A stretch of 45,192 nucleotides of DNA from Duganella callida (GCF_004614165.1 NZ_SPVG01000226.1:1-45192); one strand, 5' to 3'. Counted from the first letter of the stretch, positions 25,585 through 34,161 are shown. The notes: generated by a model from the letters alone, not told the origin. Numbers and translations: made by a program.

Positions 25585-25794
25585 TTATCTTCTAACGATC
25601 AGGTTTTCGCAATGGGGGTCCTTGAACGGGCCATAAGCCTTTTCCCAGCCGTCACCCAGCGGCGTTTGCGAGCAGACCAGCTGGCCGTCGACCTTGCTGC
25701 GCCATTTCCACCAAGGCGCCGGCGCGGCGGTCAGGTTCACGCAGCAGAGGGCCAGCAGCAGGGCGGATGCGTATGTTAATCGTTTCATGTTCAT
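25585..25794 (-). CDS. Small secreted protein coupled to the diguanylate cyclase
   Basis: A 69-residue protein with a clear signal peptide (hydrophobic LTYASALLLALCCVNLTAA, cleaved after TAA/APA) and a short mature part of about 45 residues. The latter contains two cysteines (LVCSQ, PHCEN) likely to form one disulfide, a WWKWR segment and a C-terminal basic end. Its ATG overlaps the stop of the cyclase gene (ATGA at 25791-25794), so translation is coupled. I recognise no known family function. The composition suits a small periplasmic protein. Confidence 0.65.
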   Translation of the reverse strand: MNMKRLTYASALLLALCCVNLTAAPAPWWKWRSKVDGQLVCSQTPLGDGWEKAYGPFKDPHCENLIVRR

Positions 25795-26948
25795 GCCAAT
25801 TGTCTGGTGCAGACGCGATTGCGGCCGCCGTTTTTCGCAGCGTACAGCAAATCGTCGGCGGCTGCGATCATGTTGAGGTGGGCGTCGTGCCCGGCGCTGG
25901 CAAAATCGATGCTGGCCACGCCGAAGCTGGCGGTGATGCTGATGCGCTGGTCCTCGTGTTCGACCACGGTCGCTTCCAGCTGCTGGCGCAGGCGCTCGGC
26001 CAGCAGCTCGCCGCCGGCGAGGTCGGTTTCCGGCAGGATCAGCAGGAATTCCTCGCCGCCGTAGCGCACCACGCTGTCGATGCTGTCGCGGGTCATGGAC
26101 AGCAGCAGCGCGGCAAAGCGCTGCAGCACCGCGTCGCCGCCGTGGTGGCCGTAGGTATCGTTGACGGCCTTGAAATGGTCGAGGTCGCACATGATGACCG
26201 TCAGGCTCAGCCGGTAGCGCTGGGCGCGCGAGATTTCGGTTTCCAACAGCTGTTCGTGCAGGTAGCGGCGGTTGTAGCAGCCGGTCAGCGGATCGCGGAT
26301 GGACAGGTTTTTCAGCACGATCTGGGCGCTGAATTCGACCCGCCACAGCATCTGGTAGCGCCGCGCCGCCACGTAGCCGAACAGGTTGCCGAGCAGTAGC
26401 AGCGCCGCCATGGTGGCCAGTTCCGCCGTCGGCAGGCCGCCCAGGCGCCACGCCAGCAGGATGAACAGCAGCGTCGACAGGGCGGCGATCGCCGCCGCGT
26501 ACAGCAGCCGGTTGGGGATGTAGATGTAGATGACGATGATGACGATGGACATCGAAATCGCGTGCAGCGAGAATTCCGCCGGCCGCAGCGCGGCGATCAG
26601 CAGGAAGCCGGCCGCGCCGGCCACTTCGACGATATTCGCCGCCACCCGGGTGAACGGGATGGCGTTCGGCCGCCGCTCCAGCATCGCCAGGCAGACCAGC
26701 ACCACCCCGGCCACCAGCAGCCGCGCGCCGATCAGCAGGCCGGTCTTGAGGCTGTAGCCGACCCAGATCACGTCGGTCAGCGCGAAACACAGGTAGAACA
26801 AGGAGCAGAACAGAAAGGTCACGCGCAGTTGCGCCTGCGTCATGGCCAGATGGTGGCGCAGGAATTCCTGCTCGATGGCCGGATCGCAAAATTCGCAGCG
26901 CAAGGGCGCCACCTTGATGGTTCTGGACGGGTCGGGATTGGGGACCAT
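25791..26948 (-). CDS. Membrane diguanylate cyclase (GGDEF)
   Basis: A 385-residue enzyme predicted to make c-di-GMP from two GTP. Residues about 40-200 form six hydrophobic helices, a membrane sensor without a large periplasmic domain. The C-terminal GGDEF domain has DPLTGCYNRRYL, the metal-binding CDLDHFKAVNDTYGH and the active-site loop GGEEF. The position of the RxxD inhibitory site before it reads DSID, so product inhibition through that site is not expected. A GGAG lies upstream of the ATG. The last four bases overlap a small secreted protein gene. Confidence 0.92.
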   Translation of the reverse strand: MVPNPDPSRTIKVAPLRCEFCDPAIEQEFLRHHLAMTQAQLRVTFLFCSLFYLCFALTDVIWVGYSLKTGLLIGARLLVAGVVLVCLAMLERRPNAIPFTRVAANIVEVAGAAGFLLIAALRPAEFSLHAISMSIVIIVIYIYIPNRLLYAAAIAALSTLLFILLAWRLGGLPTAELATMAALLLLGNLFGYVAARRYQMLWRVEFSAQIVLKNLSIRDPLTGCYNRRYLHEQLLETEISRAQRYRLSLTVIMCDLDHFKAVNDTYGHHGGDAVLQRFAALLLSMTRDSIDSVVRYGGEEFLLILPETDLAGGELLAERLRQQLEATVVEHEDQRISITASFGVASIDFASAGHDAHLNMIAAADDLLYAAKNGGRNRVCTRQLA

Positions 26949-27035
26949 GTCAGCGTGTCTCCGCTAGCGGCCGGCTGTTTGCCGGTCTGATACCAACAAT
27001 TATACGACCGCAACATTTGCGGCGCGGAGAAAAAC

Positions 27036-29243
27036 TTACAGGGGGGCGACGCGCGGCAGGCGCAACATGAAGCTGGCGCCCTGGCCTGGCGTGCTGGCCG
27101 CCTCGATGCGGCCGCCCAGCACGCCGGTGATGATGTTGTGGGTAATATACAACCCCAGGCCCGAACCGCCGGCGCCGAGACGGGTGGTGAAGAACGGATC
27201 GTAGATGCGCGGCAGGTGCTTGGCCGCGATGCCGGCGCCGGTGTCGCTGAGAGTGATGGCAATTTCGCCGTTGCCGCTGTCGTGGGCGGACAGCGTGATG
27301 CTGCCGCGGCCGTCGCGCGGCCGCTCGTCGAAACCGTGCACCAGGCTGTTTTCGATCAGGTGTTGCAGCGCCTGGGTCAGCGGGCCGGGATAGCTGTCCA
27401 TTTCCAGCCAGTGGTCGACATCCTCGATCAGTTCCAGGCCGCGCCGGCGCACCTCGGCCTGCACCGCCGCCAGCAGTTCGGCCACCAGGTCGCCCAGCAC
27501 GAATCGGCTGCGCTGGCTGCCGCCGCCATCGACGGCGATGCGTTTGAAGCTGGTCATCAGCGCCACCGCGCGGTTCAGGTTGCGCAACACCACCTCGTCG
27601 GCCGCGACAGCCTGCTGCAGATAGGTTTCCAGTTCGGAGCGCCGCAGGCCGGCCTCCAGCCCGCGGTGCAGCGCGGCGGTGCGCTCGCTCATGCTGCTGG
27701 CCATGACCAGGCTGTTGCTGATCGGCGTGCTCAGTTCGTGCGCGACGCCGGCCACCAGCGCGCCCAGCGCGGCCAGCTTGTCGCGCCGCACCAGTTCATC
27801 CTGGGTCATGCTGAGGTTGTCCAGCGCGGTCGTCAATTCCTCGTTGGCGTGTTCGGCGTCCTCCTTGGCGGCGCGCAGCTCGGCGGTGCGGGCCGAAACC
27901 AGTTCTTCCAGATGTTCGCGGTGGCGCTGCAATTCCTTTTCGCGTCGCGTATGGGCGATGGCGATGCCGGCCAGATGGGTGGCGGCGCCGATCAAACGAC
28001 GGTCTTCCTCGTCCGGCGTGCGCACTTCCTTGTAGTACATCGCGAACGAGCCCAACACCGTGTCCTGGTCCAGCAAAATCGGCATCGACCAGCAGGCGCG
28101 CAGGCCGTAGTGGGCGGCGGCGTTGCGGTAGGGCGCCCACAGCGGATCGTTGAGGATGTCGCTGACGATCACGGTCTCCCTGCGGAACATGGCGGTGCCG
28201 CAGGAACCCGCCGCCGGGCCGATCGGCAGGCCGTTCAGCGCCGCCAGGTAAGCCGGCGGCATGCTGGGGCCGGTGGCGGCCTGTACCGTGACGCCGTCCG
28301 GATTCAGCAGCATGACGGTGCAATAGCCGCCATCCAGCTGGCCTTCGATCAGGCGCACCAGCTTGTCCAGGGTGTCGGCCAGCGGCGCGCCGCGCGCGAT
28401 CATTTCCAGCAGCGCGTTCTTGCCGTCGCGCAGGGCCGTGGCCAGCTTGCGCGCGGTGATGTCGACGATGCGCACGTGCATCAGCCGGTGCTCGGCGGTG
28501 GTCAGCGGCACCATGCGCAGCTCGCCGGCGATGGCGCGGCCCGAGCTGTGGCGCATCTCCAGCTCGAACATCTGGATGTCGCCGGCCATGATGCGCTCCA
28601 GCAGGGTGTCCAGCACCTGCCCGCTGGGCTGGCCGTCCGGTTGCAGTGGCGGGCACAGCTGCAGCAAATCGGTTTGCAGCAGTTCGGTTTCGGTCATGCC
28701 GAACAACTGGCGCGCGCGGCGGTTGACGTCCAGCACGCGGTTGTTGCCGCGTTGCAATAGCATGATGGCGTCCGGCGAGCCGGCCAGCATGGTGTGGTAA
28801 TTGACCTCCAGCGTGGCCATGGTCGGCATGCCGGCCAGCACCGGCGCGGGGCGGATCACTTGCAGCTGCAGCAAGACTTTTTCGGCCAGGTCTTCGCTAT
28901 CGAAGCTGAGCGGCAGATAGGCGGCCGCGCCGGCGGCGCCGGCCAGCGCGCGCTCGTCTTCGTCGGGATGGGCGGACAGCAGGAATACCGGCAGCGGCCG
29001 CGCGCTGGCGTGCCGCAGGCGCGGACACAGCTCCAGGCTGGCGCTGCCGGCCAGCGCGACGTCGAGCAGCACCAGCGCCACGTGGCCTTCGCGCACGGCG
29101 GCCAGCGCCGCATCGCCGCGGCTGACCGCGCGCACCTCGAAATGATGGCGCGCCAGCAGCCGCCGCAAGGGATCCGCATCGTAGGCCGCGCCGGCGACAA
29201 GCAGGATGGTTTGCGGCTGATCGGAAGAGAACGGCGGCATCAT
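27036..29243 (-). CDS. Receiver-PAS-GAF sensor histidine kinase with degenerate receiver
   Basis: A 735-residue soluble kinase. Domains in order: receiver-like (10-128), PAS (148-265), GAF (280-430), a coiled coil (432-485), the phosphoacceptor helix AALGALVAGVAHELSTPISN with His502, and an ATPase domain (600-732) with IENSLVHG, LSDTGAGI and GSGLGLYI. In the receiver the Asp61 equivalent exists, but the acidic pair (LLVAGAAYD) and the conserved Lys (YLPLS instead of YLxKP) are missing. The receiver therefore probably cannot be phosphorylated normally. No response regulator gene is adjacent. Two adjacent ATGs start it. Confidence 0.88.
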   Translation of the reverse strand: MMPPFSSDQPQTILLVAGAAYDADPLRRLLARHHFEVRAVSRGDAALAAVREGHVALVLLDVALAGSASLELCPRLRHASARPLPVFLLSAHPDEDERALAGAAGAAAYLPLSFDSEDLAEKVLLQLQVIRPAPVLAGMPTMATLEVNYHTMLAGSPDAIMLLQRGNNRVLDVNRRARQLFGMTETELLQTDLLQLCPPLQPDGQPSGQVLDTLLERIMAGDIQMFELEMRHSSGRAIAGELRMVPLTTAEHRLMHVRIVDITARKLATALRDGKNALLEMIARGAPLADTLDKLVRLIEGQLDGGYCTVMLLNPDGVTVQAATGPSMPPAYLAALNGLPIGPAAGSCGTAMFRRETVIVSDILNDPLWAPYRNAAAHYGLRACWSMPILLDQDTVLGSFAMYYKEVRTPDEEDRRLIGAATHLAGIAIAHTRREKELQRHREHLEELVSARTAELRAAKEDAEHANEELTTALDNLSMTQDELVRRDKLAALGALVAGVAHELSTPISNSLVMASSMSERTAALHRGLEAGLRRSELETYLQQAVAADEVVLRNLNRAVALMTSFKRIAVDGGGSQRSRFVLGDLVAELLAAVQAEVRRRGLELIEDVDHWLEMDSYPGPLTQALQHLIENSLVHGFDERPRDGRGSITLSAHDSGNGEIAITLSDTGAGIAAKHLPRIYDPFFTTRLGAGGSGLGLYITHNIITGVLGGRIEAASTPGQGASFMLRLPRVAPL

Positions 29244-29313
29244 GTCTGACTGGCTCAGCTCCGCAGTGCGGCGTGCAGTCAGTGTATTACAAGATGATCG
29301 GCAACGGGCGGCG

Positions 29314-29727
29314 TTATGCGGCGTTCAGTGCGGCGGCGTCCTGCGCCTGTTTGATCAGCGGGAAATTCTCCTCGATCCAGTCGACCAGCACTTCCAGCCG
29401 CTCGGCAGCCTGACGGCCCAGCGGCGTCAGGCTGTACTCGACGTGCGGCGGCACCACCTGGTGGGCCACGCGCAAGACCAGGCCGTCGTGGACGAGGGCG
29501 TCCAGCGTCTGGGCCAGCATCTTTTCGCTGACGCCGCCGACCGCGCGCCGCAGTTCGCTGAAGCGGTGGGTGCGCTCCAGCAGCATCACCAGCACCAGCA
29601 CGCCCCAGCGGCTGGTGATGTGGCCGAGCACGGCGCGCGACGGGCAATCGGCCAGCATCACCTGGCCGCGGCGCGCTTCCTCGTTGCGCGCGGCGATGGC
29701 GGCGCGCAGGGTCTTGCTGTCCTTCAT
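29314..29727 (-). CDS. HxlR family transcriptional regulator
   Basis: A 137-residue winged-helix regulator of the HxlR/YtfH type. The conserved cysteine is in LADCPSR (residue 28), followed by LGHITSRWGVLVLVMLLE, RFSELRRAVGGVSEKMLAQ and the wing VPPHVEYSLTPLGR. In relatives, such as QorR, oxidation of this cysteine or binding of quinones releases DNA. A GGGAG site precedes the ATG. It is divergent from a QorB-like reductase, the same arrangement as ytfH-ytfG, with an operator-like dyad between. Confidence 0.9.
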   Translation of the reverse strand: MKDSKTLRAAIAARNEEARRGQVMLADCPSRAVLGHITSRWGVLVLVMLLERTHRFSELRRAVGGVSEKMLAQTLDALVHDGLVLRVAHQVVPPHVEYSLTPLGRQAAERLEVLVDWIEENFPLIKQAQDAAALNAA

Positions 29728-29742
29728 GGCGAACTCCCGGGA

Positions 29743-29779
29743 TACTTACTAATTTGTACGTACTTACAAATCGTAAGTA
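29743..29779. promoter_or_regulatory. Operator dyad between the HxlR regulator and the QorB-like gene
   Basis: TACTTACTAATTTGTA (29743-29758) and TTACAAATCGTAAGTA (29764-29779) form a near-perfect inverted repeat around five bases. It sits between the two divergent genes. A plausible plus-strand promoter overlaps it: TTGTAC at 29754-29759 and TATAGC at 29778-29783, 18 bases apart. HxlR regulators bind such extended dyads; autoregulation plus repression of the reductase is inferred. Confidence 0.65.
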
Positions 29780-29824
29780 TAGCCGATATGATGGCCCCAC
29801 TCATTCAAACCCAAGGAGAACTCC

Positions 29825-30670
29825 ATGATTATCGTTACCGCCGCTACCGGCCAGCTGGGCCGCCTGGTGATTGCCCGGCTGCTCGCCACCACGCCCGCAT
29901 CGCAGATCGTGGCCGCCGTGCGCGATCCGGCCAAGGCGGCCGACCTGGCGGCGCAAGGCGTGCAGGTGCGCCGCGCCGACTACAACGATCCGGCCTCGCT
30001 GGACGCCGCCTTCGCGGGCGCGAGCAAAGTGCTGCTGATCTCGTCCAATGACCTGGGCAACCGTGTCACACAGCACCGCAACGCCATTGACGCGGCCGTG
30101 CGCGCCAAGGTCGGCCTGCTGGCCTACACCAGCGTGCTGCATGCCGACCATTCCACCCTGGGCTTGGCGGCGGAGCACCGCGCCACCGAGGAAGCGGTGC
30201 GCGCTTCCGGTCTGGCGTATACGCTACTGCGCAACGGGTGGTACATGGAAAATTATACCGGCAGCTTGGGCGCCGCGGTGGCGCATGGCGCGCTGGCCGG
30301 CGGCGCGGGCGAGGGCCGCATCGCGGCGGCGGCGCGCGCTGACTACGCGGAGGCGGCGGCCAGGGTACTGACCAGCGCGGCGCCGGAACCGGTGTATGAG
30401 CTGGCCGGCGATACGGCGTTCACGCTGGCCGAGCTGGCGGCGGAAGTCTCGCGCCAGACCGGCAAGCATATCCCGTTCCACGACCTGCCGCAGCAGGCGT
30501 ACCGCGACCTGCTGGTCAACGTCGGCCTGCCGGTGCCGCTCGCCGAGCTGGTGGCCGATTCCGATGCGCAGGCGGCGAGGGGCGCACTGTTCGACGACAG
30601 CGGGGTGCTCGGCAAGTTGATCGGTCACAAGACGACGACACTGCCGGACGCGGTCAAGGCGGCGCTGTGA
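29825..30670 (+). CDS. QorB/YtfG-like NAD(P)H quinone oxidoreductase (atypical SDR)
   Basis: A 281-residue NmrA-like Rossmann protein. The nucleotide motif is VTAATGQLGRLV at residues 4-15, followed by AAVRDP, which suits NADP(H). LLISSNDLGNRVTQHRNAIDAA, in two adjoining parts, and YTLLRNGWYMENYTG are typical of YtfG/QorB quinone reductases. An AAGGAGAA site precedes the ATG. It probably detoxifies quinones or related electrophiles and is controlled by the divergent HxlR regulator. It ends three bases before the convergent AraC gene. Confidence 0.87.
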   Translation: MIIVTAATGQLGRLVIARLLATTPASQIVAAVRDPAKAADLAAQGVQVRRADYNDPASLDAAFAGASKVLLISSNDLGNRVTQHRNAIDAAVRAKVGLLAYTSVLHADHSTLGLAAEHRATEEAVRASGLAYTLLRNGWYMENYTGSLGAAVAHGALAGGAGEGRIAAAARADYAEAAARVLTSAAPEPVYELAGDTAFTLAELAAEVSRQTGKHIPFHDLPQQAYRDLLVNVGLPVPLAELVADSDAQAARGALFDDSGVLGKLIGHKTTTLPDAVKAAL

Positions 30671-30673
30671 TCA

Positions 30674-31591
30674 TCAGGTCGCGCCGGCTTGGCGGTACGC
30701 GCGTGGCGACAGCCCGGTCACGCGCTTGAAGGCGTTGCTGAACGCGCTCTCCGAGGTATAGCCCAGTGCGCCGGCAATCAGCGCCACGGGCCGGTTTTCC
30801 TCGCGCAGCGCCCGTTCCGCCAGGCGCATGCGCCATTGTGTCAGGTAGGTCAGCGGCGCCACGCCGGCCGTTGCCGTGAAATGGGCGGCGAACGTGGTGC
30901 GCGACATGGCGCAGGCCGCCGCCAGGTCCTCCAGTCGCCATGCGCGGCCGGGTTCGGCGTGCATCAGCCGCAGCGCCGGCGCGATGCGCGGATGGGCCAG
31001 CGCGCGCAGCCAGCCGGACGGCATTGGCGCGCCCGACCGCAAGTGGGCGCGCAGGATCTGGATGAACAGCAGCTGCGTCAACTGGGCGGACGCCAGCTGC
31101 GTGCCGGGCTGTTGCGTCGCCTTCTCGTCCACCAGTTGGTCCAGCAGCAGGCCGAACACCCTGGCGTGCGGCGTGTCGGCGCGGATCTGTATCCATGGCG
31201 GCAGCACATCCGCCAGCAGCCGCCCGCGCACCGGATCCAGCTCCACATGGCCGCCGATCTGCGTGAATTCGCCGCCGTCGCCCAGCTGCACGGTGCTGCG
31301 GCCGGCGCCGGAAAACAGCGCGTGCGCATCCAGCGCGGCCAGACCCGGGGCGCTGCACATCACGAACGAACGCGGCACCGCCAGCAGTCCGACATCGCCG
31401 GCGCTGAACTGCAGCGGTGCCGGTTCGCCGTCCAGGTGCACCCAGCAGCGGCCCTTCACCACGGCGAAGAACTTGATTTTGTCGCGCGCGGGAAAGTGCA
31501 GCGCCCAGTCGCCGCCGGCGCTGAAGCCGCCGGTCACCACCGGTTCGGCATTGGCCAGCTTGAGAATATCGGAAAAGGGATCGTTACTCAT
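30674..31591 (-). CDS. AraC family regulator with cupin sensor domain
   Basis: A 305-residue regulator. The N-terminal half is an AraC-type cupin ligand domain (FFAVVKGRCWVHLDGEP, FSAGDVGLLAVPRS). The C-terminal 100 residues hold two helix-turn-helix motifs: WRLEDLAAACAMSRTTFAAH and PVALIAGALGYTSESAFSNA, ending FKRVTGLSPRAYR. I chose ATG 31591 (MSNDPFSDIL), the common family start, over one six codons upstream. It is divergent from the extended SDR gene at 31686, its most likely target. Confidence 0.9.
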   Translation of the reverse strand: MSNDPFSDILKLANAEPVVTGGFSAGGDWALHFPARDKIKFFAVVKGRCWVHLDGEPAPLQFSAGDVGLLAVPRSFVMCSAPGLAALDAHALFSGAGRSTVQLGDGGEFTQIGGHVELDPVRGRLLADVLPPWIQIRADTPHARVFGLLLDQLVDEKATQQPGTQLASAQLTQLLFIQILRAHLRSGAPMPSGWLRALAHPRIAPALRLMHAEPGRAWRLEDLAAACAMSRTTFAAHFTATAGVAPLTYLTQWRMRLAERALREENRPVALIAGALGYTSESAFSNAFKRVTGLSPRAYRQAGAT

Positions 31592-31685
31592 ATCGGGATG
31601 ATTGCGCAAGTAATTCGCATTTTAGAGCATTCATCATCCGAATGTCTGCCTTACCATGGCGAGCTGACATCACCATGGAGCACAC

Positions 31686-32717
31686 ATGAACGAACAACTT
31701 GTACTGGTCACCGGTGGCACCGGCTTTATCGCGCAGCACTGTATGCTGGCACTGTTGAACGCCGGCTACCGCGTGCGCGCCACCGTCCGCTCGTTGGCGC
31801 GCGAAGCCGAGGTGCGCGCCAACCTCAGAGCCGGCGGCGTCGACGCCGGCGTCCGCCTGTCCTTCGTCGCCGCGGAGCTGGAAAGCGATAGCGGCTGGGC
31901 GCGCGCCGCAGCGGGCTGCGCCTACGTGCTGCATGGCGCCTCGCCCACGCCCTCGGGCGATCAGGTCAGCGAGGACGCGTGGGTGCGTCCCGCCGTGGAC
32001 GGCAACTTGCGCGTGCTGCGCGCGGCGCGCGACGCCGGCGTGAAGCGCGTGGTGCTGACCTCCGCCTTCGGTGCGATCGGCGTCGGCCACGCGCCGAAGC
32101 TCCGTCCGTTCAACGAGAGCGACTGGAGCAATCTGGACGCGCCCCTCTGGCCTTACCAGCGTTCCAAGACCTTGGCCGAGCGCGCCGCCTGGGATTTCGT
32201 GGCAGGCGAGGGCGACGGCCTGGAACTCAGCGCGATCAATCCGGTCACGGTGCTGGGCCCGGCGCTGGGGGCGGATTATTCGCATTCGATCCGGCTGATC
32301 CGCAACATGTTGGTGGGCATGCCCGGCTGCCCGAAAGTGAATACCTGCGTGGTGGACGTGCGCGACGTGGCCGACCTGCACCTGCGCGCCATGCGCGACC
32401 CGGCGGCCAAAGGCGAGCGCTTCCTCGCCACCGCCGGCGACAGCCTGTGGATGATCGACATCGCCCGCGTGCTGCGCGAACACCTCGGCGCGGCCGCCGG
32501 CCGCGTACCGACGCGGACGTTGCCGAATTGGATGGTGCGCCTGGCCGCGCTGCGCAATCCCGCGCTGCGCGGCATGGTGCCGCTGCTGGGTGTGAACCTG
32601 AACGCCTCCGGCGACAAGGCGCGGCGCGTGCTGGGCTGGTCGCCGCGCTCCCGCGAGGAGGCCATCCTGGCGTCTGCGGACAGCCTGATTCGTCTCGGCC
32701 TGCTGGCGCACCACTGA
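31686..32717 (+). CDS. NAD-dependent epimerase/dihydroflavonol-4-reductase-like SDR
   Basis: A 343-residue extended short-chain dehydrogenase. The cofactor motif is VTGGTGFIAQHC (residues 8-19). The active site Tyr-Lys is in PYQRSKTLAER, with the catalytic Ser in LTSAFGAIG. The substrate-side motif AINPVTVLGPAL is typical of dihydroflavonol reductase-like aldehyde reductases. GGAG precedes the ATG. It probably reduces an aldehyde or ketone; the true substrate is unknown. It is divergent from an AraC regulator and is followed by a bidirectional terminator shared with the tRNA genes. Confidence 0.88.
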   Translation: MNEQLVLVTGGTGFIAQHCMLALLNAGYRVRATVRSLAREAEVRANLRAGGVDAGVRLSFVAAELESDSGWARAAAGCAYVLHGASPTPSGDQVSEDAWVRPAVDGNLRVLRAARDAGVKRVVLTSAFGAIGVGHAPKLRPFNESDWSNLDAPLWPYQRSKTLAERAAWDFVAGEGDGLELSAINPVTVLGPALGADYSHSIRLIRNMLVGMPGCPKVNTCVVDVRDVADLHLRAMRDPAAKGERFLATAGDSLWMIDIARVLREHLGAAAGRVPTRTLPNWMVRLAALRNPALRGMVPLLGVNLNASGDKARRVLGWSPRSREEAILASADSLIRLGLLAHH

Positions 32718-32745
32718 GCTCGTGCAGGGAGCGGCGGCCGAAATG

Positions 32746-32783
32746 AAAAAAGCCGCAGACTCGTTAAAGTCTGCGGCTTTTTT
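32746..32783. terminator. Bidirectional terminator between the SDR gene and the first tRNA-Leu
   Basis: A nine-pair stem GCCGCAGAC (32752-32760) with GTCTGCGGC (32769-32777), loop of eight bases, flanked by six A on the left and six T on the right. It can end the SDR transcript (plus) and the tRNA transcript (minus). Confidence 0.88.
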
Positions 32784-32793
32784 GCGGAATTCT

Positions 32794-32878
32794 TGGTGCC
32801 CACGGAGGGACTCGAACCCCCACACCTTGCGGCACATGGACCTGAACCATGCGCGTCTACCAATTCCGCCACGTGGGC
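32794..32878 (-). tRNA. tRNA-Leu (CAG), copy 1
   Basis: An 85-base type II tRNA with encoded CCA. The acceptor arms are GCCCACG and CGTGGGC, the D arm GCGGAATTGGTAGACGC, anticodon loop TTCAGGT (anticodon CAG, reads CUG) and T arm GGGTTCGAGTCCC. The variable-arm loop is GCAA where the other three copies have GCGA. It is 58 bases downstream of copy 2 and probably co-transcribed with it. Confidence 0.95.
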
Positions 32879-32936
32879 ATTGCATCATCACAGTATGTTC
32901 AAACTCGGCCGGCTTGCGCTGGCTTTGCGGAATTTT

Positions 32937-33021
32937 TGGTGCCCACGGAGGGACTCGAACCCCCACACCTCGCGGCACATGGACCTGAACCATGCGCGTC
33001 TACCAATTCCGCCACGTGGGC
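32937..33021 (-). tRNA. tRNA-Leu (CAG), copy 2
   Basis: An 85-base tRNA with the same CAG anticodon, acceptor and T arms as copy 1, CCA encoded, and variable-arm loop GCGA. The promoter at 33076-33104 drives it; no terminator separates it from copy 1. Confidence 0.95.
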
Positions 33022-33075
33022 ACTGATACTGTTTTGCTGCTTTTCTCTGCTGCGTTGTTTGCGTCAGAGGCCAGC

Positions 33076-33104
33076 ATCTTACGGGAGGGGTGATACCTCG
33101 TCAA
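33076..33104 (-). promoter_or_regulatory. Promoter of tRNA-Leu copies 2 and 1
   Basis: Minus strand TTGACG (33099-33104), 17-base spacer, TAAGAT (33076-33081). The sequence downstream of the -10 is shared with the promoter of copy 3, showing that the promoter was duplicated along with the tRNA. Confidence 0.7.
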
Positions 33105-33188
33105 GGGTCAAATGCTGCTTTCCTGAAATAATTTCATTTTCGGTCATCGGACGCGTGACAACGAGTTGCAGCATAATAGCGCTTTCCC

Positions 33189-33959
33189 ATGTTCGAACGC
33201 TGCGCCATGTCTGTCTCTTGCCGCGTGCTGGTTGCGGCTGGCGCGCTTTTGCTGCCCCTTGCCGCCCGCGCGGCCGACACCATCACGCTGACCAGTGGCG
33301 AATGGCAGCCGTACATTTCCGAGAAGCTGCCGCATTACGGTCCGCTGACCCGCATCATCACCGAAGCCTTCGCCCTCGAAGGCGTGCAGGTGCGTTATGT
33401 CTTCCGTCCCTGGAACCGGGCGTTCATCGAAGGCGACAGCGGTGGCGCCAACGGCACCATCTTGTGGAGCGAGTCCGGGCCTGGCCTGGCGGGTGAGCGC
33501 GAGCGCCGCTACCACTACAGCGACGTGGTGTTCGAGGGCCAGTCGGTGTTTTTCCATCTGAAGCGTTATCCGTTCCGCTGGACCAGCTTCGACCGGCTGG
33601 CCGGCGTGCGCATGGGCGGCACCGCCGGCTACGACTATCTGTTCGCCGGCCACAAGGACATCACCATCGACCGCACCGCGCCCAGCGACGAGCTGAACTT
33701 CCGCAAGCTGGCGGCGGGGCGCTTCGACGTATTCCCGGCGGATCTGAATGCGGGCCGCGAAATCATGCGCACCACGCTGACGCCGGAGCAGGCGGCTTTG
33801 ATCACCTGGGACCCGCGCCCGTTCAACACCACGCGCTACCATCTGCTGCTGAACAGGCGCGGCGGCGACAATGAGCGCTATCTGGCGCTGTTCAACCGGG
33901 GATTGAAGAAGCTGAAGGACAGCGGCAAATACGCAGAATATTTGCAGACGCTGAAATGA
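33189..33959 (+). CDS. Periplasmic solute-binding protein (SBP_bac_3-like)
   Basis: A 256-residue protein of the family-3 extracellular solute-binding fold. The signal peptide (VLVAAGALLLPLAARA) is cleaved before ADTI. The first lobe has LTSGEWQPYISEKLP, a variant of the usual polar-amino-acid binding start, then YVFRPWNRAF and RRYHYSDVVF. No ABC permease or ATPase gene is nearby, so it may be an orphan binding protein or part of a sensor. ATG 33189 or ATG 33207 could be the start. It lies between tRNA-Leu copies 2 and 3 on the opposite strand. Confidence 0.82.
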   Translation: MFERCAMSVSCRVLVAAGALLLPLAARAADTITLTSGEWQPYISEKLPHYGPLTRIITEAFALEGVQVRYVFRPWNRAFIEGDSGGANGTILWSESGPGLAGERERRYHYSDVVFEGQSVFFHLKRYPFRWTSFDRLAGVRMGGTAGYDYLFAGHKDITIDRTAPSDELNFRKLAAGRFDVFPADLNAGREIMRTTLTPEQAALITWDPRPFNTTRYHLLLNRRGGDNERYLALFNRGLKKLKDSGKYAEYLQTLK

Positions 33960-33986
33960 AAAAAGCTTCCCGAAGGAAGCTTTTTC
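33958..33986. terminator. Bidirectional terminator between the binding protein gene and tRNA-Leu copy 3
   Basis: A stem GCTTCC (33965-33970) with GGAAGC (33975-33980) and loop CGAA, flanked by an A-run and a T-run. It overlaps the stop codon of the binding protein gene and serves both converging transcripts. Confidence 0.85.
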
Positions 33987-33996
33987 ACGGAATTTT

Positions 33997-34081
33997 TGGT
34001 GCCCACGGAGGGACTCGAACCCCCACACCTCGCGGCACATGGACCTGAACCATGCGCGTCTACCAATTCCGCCACGTGGGC
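33997..34081 (-). tRNA. tRNA-Leu (CAG), copy 3
   Basis: An 85-base tRNA-Leu with anticodon CAG, identical to copies 2 and 4 over its visible length, variable-arm loop GCGA, CCA encoded. It has its own promoter (34133-34161) and terminator (33958-33986). Confidence 0.95.
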
Positions 34082-34132
34082 ATAGTACTGCTTGCTGATT
34101 TTCTGTCGCCGTTGATTGCGTCAGAGGCCAGC

Positions 34133-34161
34133 ATCTTACGGGACAGGCAACACGCCGTCAA
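34133..34161 (-). promoter_or_regulatory. Promoter of tRNA-Leu copy 3
   Basis: Minus strand TTGACG (34156-34161), 17-base spacer, TAAGAT (34133-34138). The -10 and the following 15 bases match the promoter of copy 2. Confidence 0.7.
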
